The notes beneath the pieces are model-generated. The model saw only the letters and a list, made by a program, of their open reading frames with translations, had not been told where the DNA came from and searched no databases. DNA of 64,000 nucleotides from JAZRWQ01 sp045541395 (GTDB lineage Bacteria > Bacillota > Clostridia > Oscillospirales > UMGS1783): assembly GCA_045541395.1 (NCBI GenBank), contig JAZQIZ010000018.1, positions 1 to 64,000 on the forward strand. Direction: 5' to 3'. Both the position numbers and the translations under genes were made by a program. Numbering within the stretch: position 1 is the first letter of the stretch; the number at the start of each line of letters is the position of its first letter. Of the stretch, positions 49,192 to 57,489 are shown one piece after another.

Positions 49192-50106
49192 TTAATTGAA
49201 TAGGGTTTTTATCTGCTTTGTGCTTTGGGGCGGCGAGTAGTTCCATTCATCCAAATGTCCGCTTGTTATAAAATAGGAAAGGGATGTAGGAGCCTCTGCT
49301 TTGGGGCCTACGTCAATAAGGTTCAGCTTTATCTTCATTTTTTCGGGGATAATATTCTTTATAAATACCGCGGCGCTTAAATTAGACTCCATATTATCGT
49401 TACGCTCAGCAAGCCCCGTAAGGTTTGGTGCAAGCTCTATAAAGGCGCCATAAGACTCCACACTTCGGATTATTCCTCTTACGGTCTGCCCGGGGCAAAA
49501 AAGCGCAGCGTTTTCTTCCCAAGTGCCTAAAAGCTCTTTGTGGCTTAGAATAAAGCGTCGGTTGAGAATATCCTTTTCTTTAACTACAGCATATATCTGC
49601 TGTCCTATAAAAAAGCGGTCTTTAGGGTGTGTTATACGAGAAACGGAAATATTGTCAATGGTAATAAGGGAGGTCACTCCGCAGCCAATATCCACAAAGG
49701 CGCCGAAGGGCTCAAGATGAGTAACGGTGGCATTGATAACGTCCCCGGGCTCCAGGGTATTTAAAAGATACTCCAGGCATTCCTCCTGCAGGGAAGCTCT
49801 TTTGAGTATAGGGAAGGGATCGCCGTTATTTTGCTCGATCCTGTCTATTTTAAAGGCTACTGTTTTATTGACTCGGGAAATAATTGCAATTTCCCGAACG
49901 TCGCCTTCTCTTATTCCCATGGCGGTCTCGTCTCTTGGAATAAGCCCCGTAAAATTGCCTACCGAAACTATAAGATTATGACGGTTATCGCATTTAAGGG
50001 CGGTCCCTTCCAGTATCTCCTGCCCCGCATAAGCGGCATACAGACTTTTTTCGTTTATTATGTAATTAGAATTTTTATTGCGGCCTTCGGGCAAATAAGC
50101 TGCCAT
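49192..50106 (-). CDS. S1 RNA-binding domain protein
   Basis: This 304-residue protein has two clear S1 units after a more divergent N-terminal one: VINATVTHLEPFGAFVDIGCG and VRGIIRSVESYGAFIELAPN, each with the FGAFVD-type core. The arrangement resembles short ribosomal protein S1 homologues of Clostridia rather than RNases, since no catalytic domain is present. AGGAGGCG lies 6 nt before the ATG. It is monocistronic. Probably an RNA or ribosome-binding factor. Confidence 0.82.
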   Translation of the reverse strand: MAAYLPEGRNKNSNYIINEKSLYAAYAGQEILEGTALKCDNRHNLIVSVGNFTGLIPRDETAMGIREGDVREIAIISRVNKTVAFKIDRIEQNNGDPFPILKRASLQEECLEYLLNTLEPGDVINATVTHLEPFGAFVDIGCGVTSLITIDNISVSRITHPKDRFFIGQQIYAVVKEKDILNRRFILSHKELLGTWEENAALFCPGQTVRGIIRSVESYGAFIELAPNLTGLAERNDNMESNLSAAVFIKNIIPEKMKIKLNLIDVGPKAEAPTSLSYFITSGHLDEWNYSPPQSTKQIKTLFN

Positions 50107-50196
50107 AACTTGCGCCTCCTGAACTTTACTTTTCTTTTTAATGTTTATGTAAAAAACCTTCGGGTTATGAATTTATTTTTTTGTGAATATTGCCTA

Positions 50197-50226
50197 TTGC
50201 GTAAACGTAAAATTTTATGGTATTCT
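50197..50226 (+). promoter_or_regulatory. Promoter of apbE
   Basis: TTGCGT (50197-50202), 18 bp and TATTCT (50221-50226), close to the start codon. Moderate match. Confidence 0.45.
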
Positions 50227-50243
50227 TATTTGGGGTGATGAAG

Positions 50244-51296
50244 GTGAAAAAGCTGGTTTCAATATTGATCTTAACGGTATACTTTTTATGTATGCTTTGT
50301 TCCTGTGCCTTCCGCCCCGAGCAGTATTCAGGCTCTTTTATTGATACTTTTGATACGGTTATAACCCTTTACGGTTTTGCCAAGGACGCAACTCAGTTTA
50401 ATTCCTTTGCCGCCCTTTGCCATGAGGAATTTCTTTATTATCATAAGCTTTTTGATATTTATAATGAATATGAAGGCATTAATAATCTGAAGACGGTTAA
50501 CGACAATGCAGGGGAAAGCCCCGTTAAGGTTGAAAAAGCCCTTCTGGATCTTATTATCTACGCCAAGGACTTATATTCCCAAACAGGAGGTATGGTCAAT
50601 ATTGCAATGGGAAGCGTTCTCTCTCTTTGGCATAATTATCGGAACGAAGGCCTTTTGTATCCCACTCAGGCCGGTCTTCCTTCGGAAAATGAGCTTAAAA
50701 CCGCCGCAAGGCTTATGGATATGGATAAAGTAATAATAAACGAGGATCAAAGCACTCTGTTTCTTTCGCAGAAGGGAATGAGCCTCGACGTAGGCGCTTT
50801 GGCAAAAGGCTATGCCTGCGAGAAGGTAGCTGATAACCTGAAAAACAAAGGCTTTGAAAACTTTGTTATCAGCGCAGGAGGCAACGTTTACGCCTGCGGC
50901 AGCCCTCAGGATGATATAGGAAAGAAATGGAGCATAGGTATTAAAAACCCGGATCTTGGCGATACAGCCGCCTTAACAGATACGGTTTACGTTGAAAATA
51001 TGGCGGTTGTCACTGCCGGCAGCTATGAAAGATATTACACAGTAAACGGGCAAACTTATTCCCACATTATTTCGCCAAAGACCCTTATGCCCGGAAACGA
51101 TTATTTAAGCGTGACTGTAATTGCCCCAAGCAGCGCTCTGGCAGACTATATGGCGACAGAACTGTTTCTGACCGACATTCAAGGCGGAAAAGCCCTGTGT
51201 GAAAAAATGGATATTGAAGCGTTATGGATACTCGAAAACGGCGAGCTTGTATGCTCTGAAGGCTACCGGCAGTATTCCAATAAAATTTCAAAATAA
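50244..51296 (+). CDS. apbE: FMN transferase lipoprotein ApbE
   Basis: This roughly 350-residue protein has a lipoprotein-like signal (ending LCSC), then the ApbE domain: SFIDTFDTVITLYG at the start, LDVGALAKGYACEKVAD, VISAGGNVYACG and YSHIISPKTLMP. ApbE covalently attaches FMN to threonine residues of exported redox proteins such as Rnf and Nqr subunits. None of those are in the window. A GTG at 50244 is favoured by GGGGTGAT 4 nt upstream; an ATG at 50238 directly abutting that element is the alternative. Confidence 0.9.
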   Translation: MKKLVSILILTVYFLCMLCSCAFRPEQYSGSFIDTFDTVITLYGFAKDATQFNSFAALCHEEFLYYHKLFDIYNEYEGINNLKTVNDNAGESPVKVEKALLDLIIYAKDLYSQTGGMVNIAMGSVLSLWHNYRNEGLLYPTQAGLPSENELKTAARLMDMDKVIINEDQSTLFLSQKGMSLDVGALAKGYACEKVADNLKNKGFENFVISAGGNVYACGSPQDDIGKKWSIGIKNPDLGDTAALTDTVYVENMAVVTAGSYERYYTVNGQTYSHIISPKTLMPGNDYLSVTVIAPSSALADYMATELFLTDIQGGKALCEKMDIEALWILENGELVCSEGYRQYSNKISK

Positions 51297-51298
51297 TT

Positions 51299-51327
51299 TT
51301 GACAAACGGGCTATAATATTGTATAAT
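51299..51327 (+). promoter_or_regulatory. darA operon promoter
   Basis: TTGACA (51299-51304), 17 bp and TATAAT (51322-51327), both consensus hexamers. Confidence 0.88.
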
Positions 51328-51371
51328 GTATTAGTAAAATTATAAAATATTTAAAGATGGAGGAACCCCTA

Positions 51372-51698
51372 ATGAAACTTATTCTTGCTATAGTTAATTC
51401 AGATGATAGTTCTGACGTAATGCGCGCCCTTACAAGAGAGGGTATTCAGGTAACAAAACTGGCTACAACAGGCGGTTTCCTTATGGCCGGTAACACAACT
51501 TTTATGATAGGTACCGATGAAGAAAAGGTTGACGGTATTATTGAAATAATTCAGAAATACAGCCACAAGAGAACTCAGGTTATGCCTGCATCCTCTTCCT
51601 ATGCAACAGGCGGTATGAATGCTTCCTATCCTGTTGAGCTTACCGTTGGCGGTGCAACTGTTTTAGTACTTAACGTAGAAAGATTTGAAAAACTTTAA
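51372..51698 (+). CDS. darA: Cyclic-di-AMP receptor protein (DarA/PstA family)
   Basis: This 108-residue PII-like protein starts MKLILAIVNSDDSSDVMRAL and contains VTKLATTGGFLMAGNTTFMIG and KRTQVMPASSSYATGGMNAS, the c-di-AMP-binding loops of the DarA family. The role is to sense c-di-AMP, though its downstream target is unresolved in known bacteria. The ATG at 51372 follows GGAGG. Gene order darA-holB-ricT is conserved in Firmicutes; tmk, often first, is absent here. Confidence 0.95.
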   Translation: MKLILAIVNSDDSSDVMRALTREGIQVTKLATTGGFLMAGNTTFMIGTDEEKVDGIIEIIQKYSHKRTQVMPASSSYATGGMNASYPVELTVGGATVLVLNVERFEKL

Positions 51699-52489
51699 TG
51701 GATACTGTAAAACAAAATACAGATGCTCATTCGCTTATAGGCCGGATGTTTGCGTCAAATAAGGTTGCTCACGCAGTTGCCTTGATTACAGACGATTATA
51801 TCGACGCGGCAAGGACTCTTGCAGCGTCGATTATTTGTGAAAAGCAGGTATACCCTCCTTGCGGTACCTGTGATCACTGTAAAAACGCCTTAAAGAATAT
51901 ACATCCTGATATAATAGAGATAGCCCCCCTTAAGGGTAAGGTTTATATATCAGTCGATCAGATCCGTCAGCTTCGTATGGATGCTTACGTGCGCCCAAAT
52001 GAAGCCCGGAACAAGGTGTTTATTATCAACGGTGCAGGAAAAATGAACACAGAGGCTCAGAATGCCATTTTAACTATTCTTGAACAGCCACCCAACGGTG
52101 TTCATTTCGTGCTTTGTGACAGTACGCTTAACAATCTGCTTCCAACCGTTGTTTCGAGGCTTGCGGTGTTTTACCCTGAAACCAAGTCCAAGGAGAAGCC
52201 TAAGAAATTCGAAGAAAAGTGCAATACTTTACTGAAATTCTATAGCGCAAAAAATGAAGCTCAGTTTTATGAGGAAATGTGTTCAGTTACAAAAAAAGAA
52301 CAGGCTGAGCAGCTTCTTTATGAATTTTCCGAATATATTGCCCTTGAAATTAAAAAAATAAATTCAAATAAAAAAGAACTTATAATTCTTTTTGATAATA
52401 TAATGCACGCGCGCAGAAGACTGCAGAATTCCGGCAACCTTTCCCTTACTCTTGCGGCAATGTGCGCTAAATGCTGGGAGGATAACTGA
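51698..52489 (+). CDS. holB: DNA polymerase III delta' subunit
   Basis: This 263-residue protein is the delta' clamp-loader subunit. The zinc ligands CGTCDHCKN are present, and LDIIEI-like and VFIINGAGKMNTEAQNAILTILEQPP are family signatures. The N-terminus reads HAVALITDDYIDAARTLA where a P-loop would be expected, so it lacks a functional Walker A, as delta' often does. It starts at TAATG overlapping the darA stop. Confidence 0.9.
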   Translation: MDTVKQNTDAHSLIGRMFASNKVAHAVALITDDYIDAARTLAASIICEKQVYPPCGTCDHCKNALKNIHPDIIEIAPLKGKVYISVDQIRQLRMDAYVRPNEARNKVFIINGAGKMNTEAQNAILTILEQPPNGVHFVLCDSTLNNLLPTVVSRLAVFYPETKSKEKPKKFEEKCNTLLKFYSAKNEAQFYEEMCSVTKKEQAEQLLYEFSEYIALEIKKINSNKKELIILFDNIMHARRRLQNSGNLSLTLAAMCAKCWEDN

Positions 52490-53347
52490 TTGACAGAAGT
52501 AGTTGGTGTCAGATTTAAAAATGTGGGCAAAATGTATTATTTCAGCCCCGATAATAATACTATACCTGTAGGCGCCCACGTAATAGTGGAGACCGTCAGA
52601 GGAATAGAAATGGGCGAGGTTATTGTTTCTAACCGACAGGTGGAGGACGATACCGTTGTTGCCCCTTTAAAAAAGGTCCTTCGCATAGCAACCGAAGAGG
52701 ATATGCAAAAGGCTAAGAAAAATAAAAGCAAGGAGCCTGAAGCTTTTGCAATTTGCGAAAAGGCAATTGCCGAACACGGCCTTGAAATGAAATTGGTTGA
52801 CGTTGAATATACCTTCGATGCCAATAAGATCCTTTTTTATTTCACTGCCGATGGCCGTATTGACTTCAGAGATCTTGTTAAGGACCTTGCTTCCAAGTTT
52901 AAAACAAGAATAGAGCTCAGGCAAATAGGCGTTCGTGACGAAGCAAAAATGCAGGGCGGCTTAGGTGTATGCGGTAAAGAATTCTGCTGCTCGCAGTTCT
53001 TAGGTGAATTTGTTCCCGTATCAATAAAAATGGCAAAGGAACAGGGGCTTTCTTTGAATCCCACTAAGATCTCCGGTACCTGCGGCAGGCTTATGTGCTG
53101 CTTAAAGTATGAGCAGGATGCTTATGAGGATATGATAAAACATATGCCCGGCATAGGCTCTTACGTTGAGACCCCTGAGTTCAAAGGCTACGTTACCGAG
53201 GTCAATTTATTAAAGAGCATTGTAAAAGTCCGCAGAGAGGACGATGAAGATGCTGTTCCCAAGGCCTATCACCGCAAGGAAATAAAGGTAATAAAAAGTG
53301 CGGCGGTATTTACTCCTTCATATACGTCCCAATTGGATGAAGAATAG
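52490..53347 (+). CDS. ricT: PSP1-domain protein RicT (YaaT)
   Basis: This 285-residue protein has the PSP1 core VGVRFKNVGKMYYFSP and the cysteine motifs GGLGVCGKEFCCSQFLGEF and SGTCGRLMCCLKYEQ. In Bacillus RicT (with RicA and RicF) forms an Fe-S-containing complex that directs RNase Y cleavage and affects phosphorelay activity. RicA and RicF genes are not nearby. A TTG start at 52490 is used with GGGAGG 8 nt upstream. Confidence 0.93.
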   Translation: MTEVVGVRFKNVGKMYYFSPDNNTIPVGAHVIVETVRGIEMGEVIVSNRQVEDDTVVAPLKKVLRIATEEDMQKAKKNKSKEPEAFAICEKAIAEHGLEMKLVDVEYTFDANKILFYFTADGRIDFRDLVKDLASKFKTRIELRQIGVRDEAKMQGGLGVCGKEFCCSQFLGEFVPVSIKMAKEQGLSLNPTKISGTCGRLMCCLKYEQDAYEDMIKHMPGIGSYVETPEFKGYVTEVNLLKSIVKVRREDDEDAVPKAYHRKEIKVIKSAAVFTPSYTSQLDEE

Positions 53348-53349
53348 TA

Positions 53350-53378
53350 TTGATTTTTACAAAAAAGTGTGCTAATAT
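53350..53378 (+). promoter_or_regulatory. Ferredoxin gene promoter
   Basis: TTGATT (53350-53355), 17 bp and TAATAT (53373-53378), in the gap after ricT. Confidence 0.6.
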
Positions 53379-53382
53379 AATT

Positions 53383-53409
53383 CTGTCAGCAGGGAAGGCC
53401 CTCTGACAG
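53383..53409 (+). other. Strong leader hairpin of the ferredoxin gene
   Basis: CTGTCAG-C-AGGG-AAGG-CCCT-CTGACAG forms an 11-bp stem with one bulged C in the 5' leader, about 30 nt before the start codon. It could stabilise the message or be a regulator target. It lacks a T tract, so it is not a terminator. Confidence 0.65.
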
Positions 53410-53439
53410 ATAGGATAATTTTAAAAGGAGGATATACCC

Positions 53440-53610
53440 ATGGCTTACATAATTACTGATAAGTGCACAAATTGCGGCGATTGCATGCCCGAATGCGTTT
53501 TCGAAGCAATCTCTGAAGGTGACGGCAAGTTCGTTATCGATGCAGATCTTTGCGAAGATTGCGGCGCTTGCGCTGATGCTTGCAACAACGGAGCAATTGA
53601 AGAAGCGTAA
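53440..53610 (+). CDS. 2[4Fe-4S] ferredoxin
   Basis: This 56-residue ferredoxin has two CxxCxxCxxxC clusters: KCTNCGDCMPECV at the N-terminus and LCEDCGACADACN at the C-terminus. Eight cysteines bind two [4Fe-4S] clusters for low-potential electron transfer, typical of clostridial ferredoxin. AAAAGGAGG is 8 nt before the ATG. It has its own promoter, leader hairpin and terminator, so it is an independent, probably highly expressed unit immediately after ricT. Confidence 0.94.
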   Translation: MAYIITDKCTNCGDCMPECVFEAISEGDGKFVIDADLCEDCGACADACNNGAIEEA

Positions 53611-53629
53611 AAATATTCTGCAATTGGAT

Positions 53630-53668
53630 TAGGGGATTTTCTAAAACAAGAAAATCCCCTATATTTTT
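53630..53668 (+). terminator. Ferredoxin terminator
   Basis: TAGGGGATTTTCT / AGAAAATCCCCTA is followed by TATTTTT. It ends four bases before the next start codon. Confidence 0.9.
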
Positions 53669-53672
53669 AACT

Positions 53673-54392
53673 ATGGAAATTTGTGATCTTCATATTAACG
53701 GATATAAAATAGTTCAGGATAAGTGTCATTTCCGTTTTGGTACTGACGCCGTGCTTCTGAGCGAATTTTGTAAAATAAATAAAGGCGATAAGGTTGCCGA
53801 TCTTTGTACCGGCCAGGGTATTATCGCCTTGCTTTTGTGTGCAAAAACAGAGCTTTCAAGGGTTGATGCGGTTGAGATACTGCCGGAGCTTTGCAGTATG
53901 GCAAGGCAGTCAATTAAACTGAACGGCCTTGAAGGCAGAATGGAAATATTCAACGGTGACGTTAGAAAAATAAGCAGTATTTTAGAAAAGGGAGCCTATA
54001 ATAAGGTGGTATGTAATCCCCCCTATAAGCAGATAAACGGCGGGATACTTACAAAGGACGAGGCCCGTCTTTCGGCCCTTTTTGAAAGTTCCTGCACTCT
54101 GGAGGACGTTATAAAAAACGGCGCTTCTCTTTTAAAATACTCAGGGAAAATGTTTATTTGCCAAAGACCTTCACGGCTATGCGATATTGCTGTCTTAGGC
54201 AGAAACTTCGGAGCGGAATTAAAGCGGGTAAGGTTTGTACACCCATATAAAGATGCAAAGCCCTCTTTGGTTCTATGCGAACTGCAAAAGGGGTCAAAGC
54301 CTGAGGTCAACGTTGAACCCCCTCTAATTCTTTATAAAGAAAAAAACGTGTATTCTGAAGAATACCTAAAAATAATCAGGAGCGGCTTCTAA
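53673..54392 (+). CDS. tRNA1(Val) (adenine37-N6)-methyltransferase family (TrmN6/YabB)
   Basis: This 239-residue SAM methyltransferase has motif I VADLCTGQGIIALLL and motif IV VVCNPPYKQING (NPPY), matching the TrmN6/YabB N6-adenine group that modifies tRNA. Its start lies only 4 nt after a terminator T tract and shows no ribosome binding site, so it may rely on read-through or atypical initiation. It overlaps rsmI by 1 bp (TAATG), as yabB precedes rsmI in Firmicutes. Confidence 0.85.
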   Translation: MEICDLHINGYKIVQDKCHFRFGTDAVLLSEFCKINKGDKVADLCTGQGIIALLLCAKTELSRVDAVEILPELCSMARQSIKLNGLEGRMEIFNGDVRKISSILEKGAYNKVVCNPPYKQINGGILTKDEARLSALFESSCTLEDVIKNGASLLKYSGKMFICQRPSRLCDIAVLGRNFGAELKRVRFVHPYKDAKPSLVLCELQKGSKPEVNVEPPLILYKEKNVYSEEYLKIIRSGF

Positions 54393-55219
54393 TGAGCGGA
54401 AAATTATATTTGGTTGGCACCCCTATCGGTAATTTAGGTGATATTTCATTAAGATGCAAGGAAACTTTGGAGGCGGTTGATTTTATTGCCGCTGAAGACA
54501 CAAGAAATTCCTTGAAGCTGTTGAATCATATTGGTGTAAAAAAAGAAACCGTAAGCTATTTCGAGCATAATAAAGCCCAGAAGGGTCCTCAGATATTGGA
54601 AAGGCTTCTTGCAGGGCAAACCTGCGCCCTTGTAACAGATGCCGGTATGCCCGCCATAAGCGATCCGGGAGAGGATCTGGTACGCCTTTGCCATGAGGCG
54701 GGAATAGAGGTTATTGTAATACCGGGCCCCTGCGCCGCAGTAAGCGCACTTGCTCTTTCGGGGCTGCCTTCAGGCAGATTTTCCTTTGAAGGCTTTTTAC
54801 CTTCAACCTCAAATCAGCGGAAAAACGCCCTTGAAAAGCTTAAAACAGAAGAGCGTACAATGATATTCTACGAAGCTCCTCATAGGCTGTATAAAACAGT
54901 TGAGGATATGCTTTCGGTCTTCGGTAACAGGCAGGCTGCCTTTTGCAAGGAAATAACCAAGCTTCACGAAAGAGTAATAAGGCTTTCATTGGAAGAAGCT
55001 AAAGAAACCTTTACCGAAAACGAAAAAGGTGAATTTGTAATTATAATTGAAGGTTATAAAGAAGCCGAAAAAGAATATTCCGACGATGATATTGACAAAC
55101 TGTTAATAAAGGAAATAGAAAGCGGAGAATCTGTAAGTAATGCAGTAAAAAAAGTTGCTAATTTCACAGGTGTTAAGAAAAATACCGTTTATAAGCGTGC
55201 AAATGAACTCAATTTATGA
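54392..55219 (+). CDS. rsmI: 16S rRNA (cytidine1402-2'-O)-methyltransferase RsmI
   Basis: This 275-residue tetrapyrrole-methylase-fold enzyme has the N-terminal GTPIGNLGDISLR, then EDTRNSLKLLNHIG, TDAGMPAISDPG and IPGPCAAVSAL, diagnostic of RsmI. It methylates the 2'-O of C1402. It is translationally coupled to the trmN6-like gene. A C-terminal extension with VSNAVKKVANFTGVKKNTVYKR, an HTH-like tail, occurs in Firmicutes RsmI. Confidence 0.96.
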   Translation: MSGKLYLVGTPIGNLGDISLRCKETLEAVDFIAAEDTRNSLKLLNHIGVKKETVSYFEHNKAQKGPQILERLLAGQTCALVTDAGMPAISDPGEDLVRLCHEAGIEVIVIPGPCAAVSALALSGLPSGRFSFEGFLPSTSNQRKNALEKLKTEERTMIFYEAPHRLYKTVEDMLSVFGNRQAAFCKEITKLHERVIRLSLEEAKETFTENEKGEFVIIIEGYKEAEKEYSDDDIDKLLIKEIESGESVSNAVKKVANFTGVKKNTVYKRANELNL

Positions 55220-55226
55220 AAATCAC

Positions 55227-55255
55227 TTGCAATAAGCGATGCTTTTATGTATAAT
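55227..55255 (+). promoter_or_regulatory. murA promoter
   Basis: TTGCAA (55227-55232), 17 bp and TATAAT (55250-55255). A leader of about 90 nt has no obvious riboswitch. Confidence 0.75.
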
Positions 55256-55349
55256 AATAAGGATAATAAGGCTGAAAGTATGCCCTGTTATAACTAATTA
55301 ACGTGGAATAATATAAAAGATAACTATCCGCTGAGAGGAAGTTTTGGTT

Positions 55350-56636
55350 TTGGAAAAATATATTATAAAAGGCGCAAAGCCGCTTAAAGGTGAAGTGACC
55401 GTAAGCGGCGCTAAAAATGCGGCTGTTGCTATTATCCCTGCGGCAATTTTGTGCGAGGGTGTTTGCAGAATTGAAAATATACCTAGAATAAGCGACGTTT
55501 ACCTTATTTTAGATATTATAAAAAAGATGGGCGCTACAATAGAATTTATTGACGATACTACTGTAGATATTGATTGCTCCGGGATGACTATAACCGCTAC
55601 TCCCGGCAATCTTTGCCGCAAAATGCGCGCCTCCTATTACATTTTAGGCTCCCTTTTAGGCCGTTTTAACCGCGCGCAGGTAGATCTGCCCGGCGGCTGT
55701 AATTTCGGCGGCGCCCGCCCCATTGACCAGCATATTAAAGGCTTTGAGGCCCTTGGCGCAGATATCAAAGTTGAATACGGCATGGTAACGGGTAAAGCAG
55801 AAAAGCTTAAAGGTACCGAGATTTATCTTGACGTTGTTTCTGTTGGCGCAACTATCAATATAATGCTTGCTGCAACCCTGGCTCAGGGTACCACCGTTAT
55901 TGAAAATGCCGCAAGAGAGCCCCACGTTGTTGACGTGGCAAACTTTTTGAACTCTATGGGTGCTGACGTTAAAGGCGCAGGTACCAACGTTATAAAGATA
56001 AAGGGCGTAGAAAAGCTTCACGGTGGGTTCTACTCCATTATTCCCGACCAGATAGAAGCCGGCACTTATATGACCGCAGCGGCTATCTGCGGCGGCGAAG
56101 TACTTGTTAAAAACGTTATTCCCAAACATCTTGATTCCATATCCGCAAAGCTTATTGAGGCAGGGGTTACAGTTGAGGAGTTTGATGATTCCGTTTTGGT
56201 TAAGAGAAACGGTCCTCTTGTAGGCACTAACTTTAAAACTCAGGTATACCCCGGATTTCCCACAGATATGCAGCCTCAGATGTCCACACTTTTGTGTCTT
56301 GCGTCGGGTGTGAGCATGGTAACCGAAAACGTTTATGATAATCGCTTTAAATATGCGGCCGAGCTTAAGAGAATGGGCGCTGATATAACTGTTGACGGTA
56401 AGGTTGCCGTAATAAAGGGCGTTGAAAGGCTTACAGGTGCTACCGTCAGAGCTACTGACCTTCGCGCAGGCGCGGCTATGGTTCTGGCAGGCCTTGCTGC
56501 CTGGGGTACTACCACAGTCGAAGAGATATATCATATAGAAAGAGGCTATGAGGATATTATAGGCAAATTCAAAGCCTTGGGCGCCGATATTGAAAAAATT
56601 GAAACAGAAGATGCGCCTGAAGAAAGCGCAGTATAA
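55350..56636 (+). CDS. murA: UDP-N-acetylglucosamine 1-carboxyvinyltransferase
   Basis: This 428-residue EPSP-synthase-fold enzyme performs the first committed step of peptidoglycan synthesis. GEVTVSGAKNAAVAIIPA and GGCNFGGARPIDQH are present. In the position of the fosfomycin-reactive cysteine (about residue 115) the sequence reads GGCNFGGARP, consistent with a sensitive-type cysteine. LRAGAAMVLAGLAA is a late motif. A TTG start at 55350 is preferred (MEKYIIKGAKPL), with GAGGAAG upstream; a TTG at 55344 is the alternative. Confidence 0.94.
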   Translation: MEKYIIKGAKPLKGEVTVSGAKNAAVAIIPAAILCEGVCRIENIPRISDVYLILDIIKKMGATIEFIDDTTVDIDCSGMTITATPGNLCRKMRASYYILGSLLGRFNRAQVDLPGGCNFGGARPIDQHIKGFEALGADIKVEYGMVTGKAEKLKGTEIYLDVVSVGATINIMLAATLAQGTTVIENAAREPHVVDVANFLNSMGADVKGAGTNVIKIKGVEKLHGGFYSIIPDQIEAGTYMTAAAICGGEVLVKNVIPKHLDSISAKLIEAGVTVEEFDDSVLVKRNGPLVGTNFKTQVYPGFPTDMQPQMSTLLCLASGVSMVTENVYDNRFKYAAELKRMGADITVDGKVAVIKGVERLTGATVRATDLRAGAAMVLAGLAAWGTTTVEEIYHIERGYEDIIGKFKALGADIEKIETEDAPEESAV

Positions 56637-56646
56637 CAGGGAAATA

Positions 56647-56680
56647 AAAGTCCCGAAGGGAACTCCCTTCGGGACTTTAC
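56647..56680 (+). terminator. Hairpin after murA
   Basis: AAAGTCCCGAAGGG / CCCTTCGGGACTTT with an AACT loop, followed by only TTTAC. Stem is strong but T tract is poor, so read-through into the next gene is plausible. Confidence 0.6.
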
Positions 56681-56700
56681 ATATAGTTTAAAGAGGAATT

Positions 56701-57486
56701 ATGCAGGTTATGACCGTACGCAGTGGTTCAAACGCCAACTGCATTTTAATAAAACAGAATAATTACGGTATACTTATAGATGCAGGTGTCGGTATCAGGA
56801 CCCTTAACAGTGCCTTAAAGTCAGCAGGGCTGGATATTGACCGTATAGCCGCTATTTTTATAACCCATGAGCACAGCGATCATATAAAAGGTCTTGAAAC
56901 AATCCTTAAGTATAAAAATATCCCCCTCTTTGCCAATGAAGCAACTCTTAAGGCAATTGGTCAGAGGCTGTATTTTGATCCGTCTTTAGGACATATACTG
57001 CCAACAGGAGGTACTGCCGCCTGCCCCGATATGGAGGTCAGGTCCTTTCGCACTCCTCATGACTCTATAGAAAGCGTTGGCTATACCGTGACCGACGGTA
57101 TAAAAAAATTCTCCCTGGCAACAGACCTTGGGGTTATGACAAAAGAAGTGTTTGGCGCAATAAACGGCAGTAACACCCTGGTACTGGAATCAAATTACGA
57201 TGAAAATATGTTGAAATACGGCCCCTATCCTCCAATGCTTAAAAAGAGGATCTCTTCGGAATTAGGCCATCTTTCAAATAAAGATTGCGGTAAATTTGCT
57301 GCAATGTTGGCTAAGAACGGCACAGAAAAAATAATTTTAGGCCATTTGTCGCAAAATAACAATACACCCGAAACCGCATATATAACGGTCTTTAATTCAT
57401 TGGCCGATAAGGGTGTTAAACCCGGTTCCGATATTTTGCTTTACACCGCCTCGAGAGTAGAGGCGTCTCCGATTTTTGAGGTATAA
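56701..57486 (+). CDS. MBL-fold hydrolase, YycJ/WalJ-like
   Basis: This 261-residue metallo-beta-lactamase-fold protein begins VMTVRSGSNANCILI and carries the zinc motif THEHSDH (ITHEHSDHIKG), further ligands in RTPHDSIESVGYTV and an ALATD-like LATDLG motif, then LGHLSQNN. This matches YycJ/WalJ-type proteins, which act in cell wall/DNA repair coordination in Bacillales. The ATG follows AGAGGAA. It ends 3 bp before the phosphohexomutase gene. Confidence 0.85.
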   Translation: MQVMTVRSGSNANCILIKQNNYGILIDAGVGIRTLNSALKSAGLDIDRIAAIFITHEHSDHIKGLETILKYKNIPLFANEATLKAIGQRLYFDPSLGHILPTGGTAACPDMEVRSFRTPHDSIESVGYTVTDGIKKFSLATDLGVMTKEVFGAINGSNTLVLESNYDENMLKYGPYPPMLKKRISSELGHLSNKDCGKFAAMLAKNGTEKIILGHLSQNNNTPETAYITVFNSLADKGVKPGSDILLYTASRVEASPIFEV

Positions 57487-57489
57487 CAA

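Noticed and set aside
55656..56534. A 292-codon minus-strand frame opposite murA
   Set aside because: No recognisable motif, no promoter, and wholly antisense to a well-supported gene.
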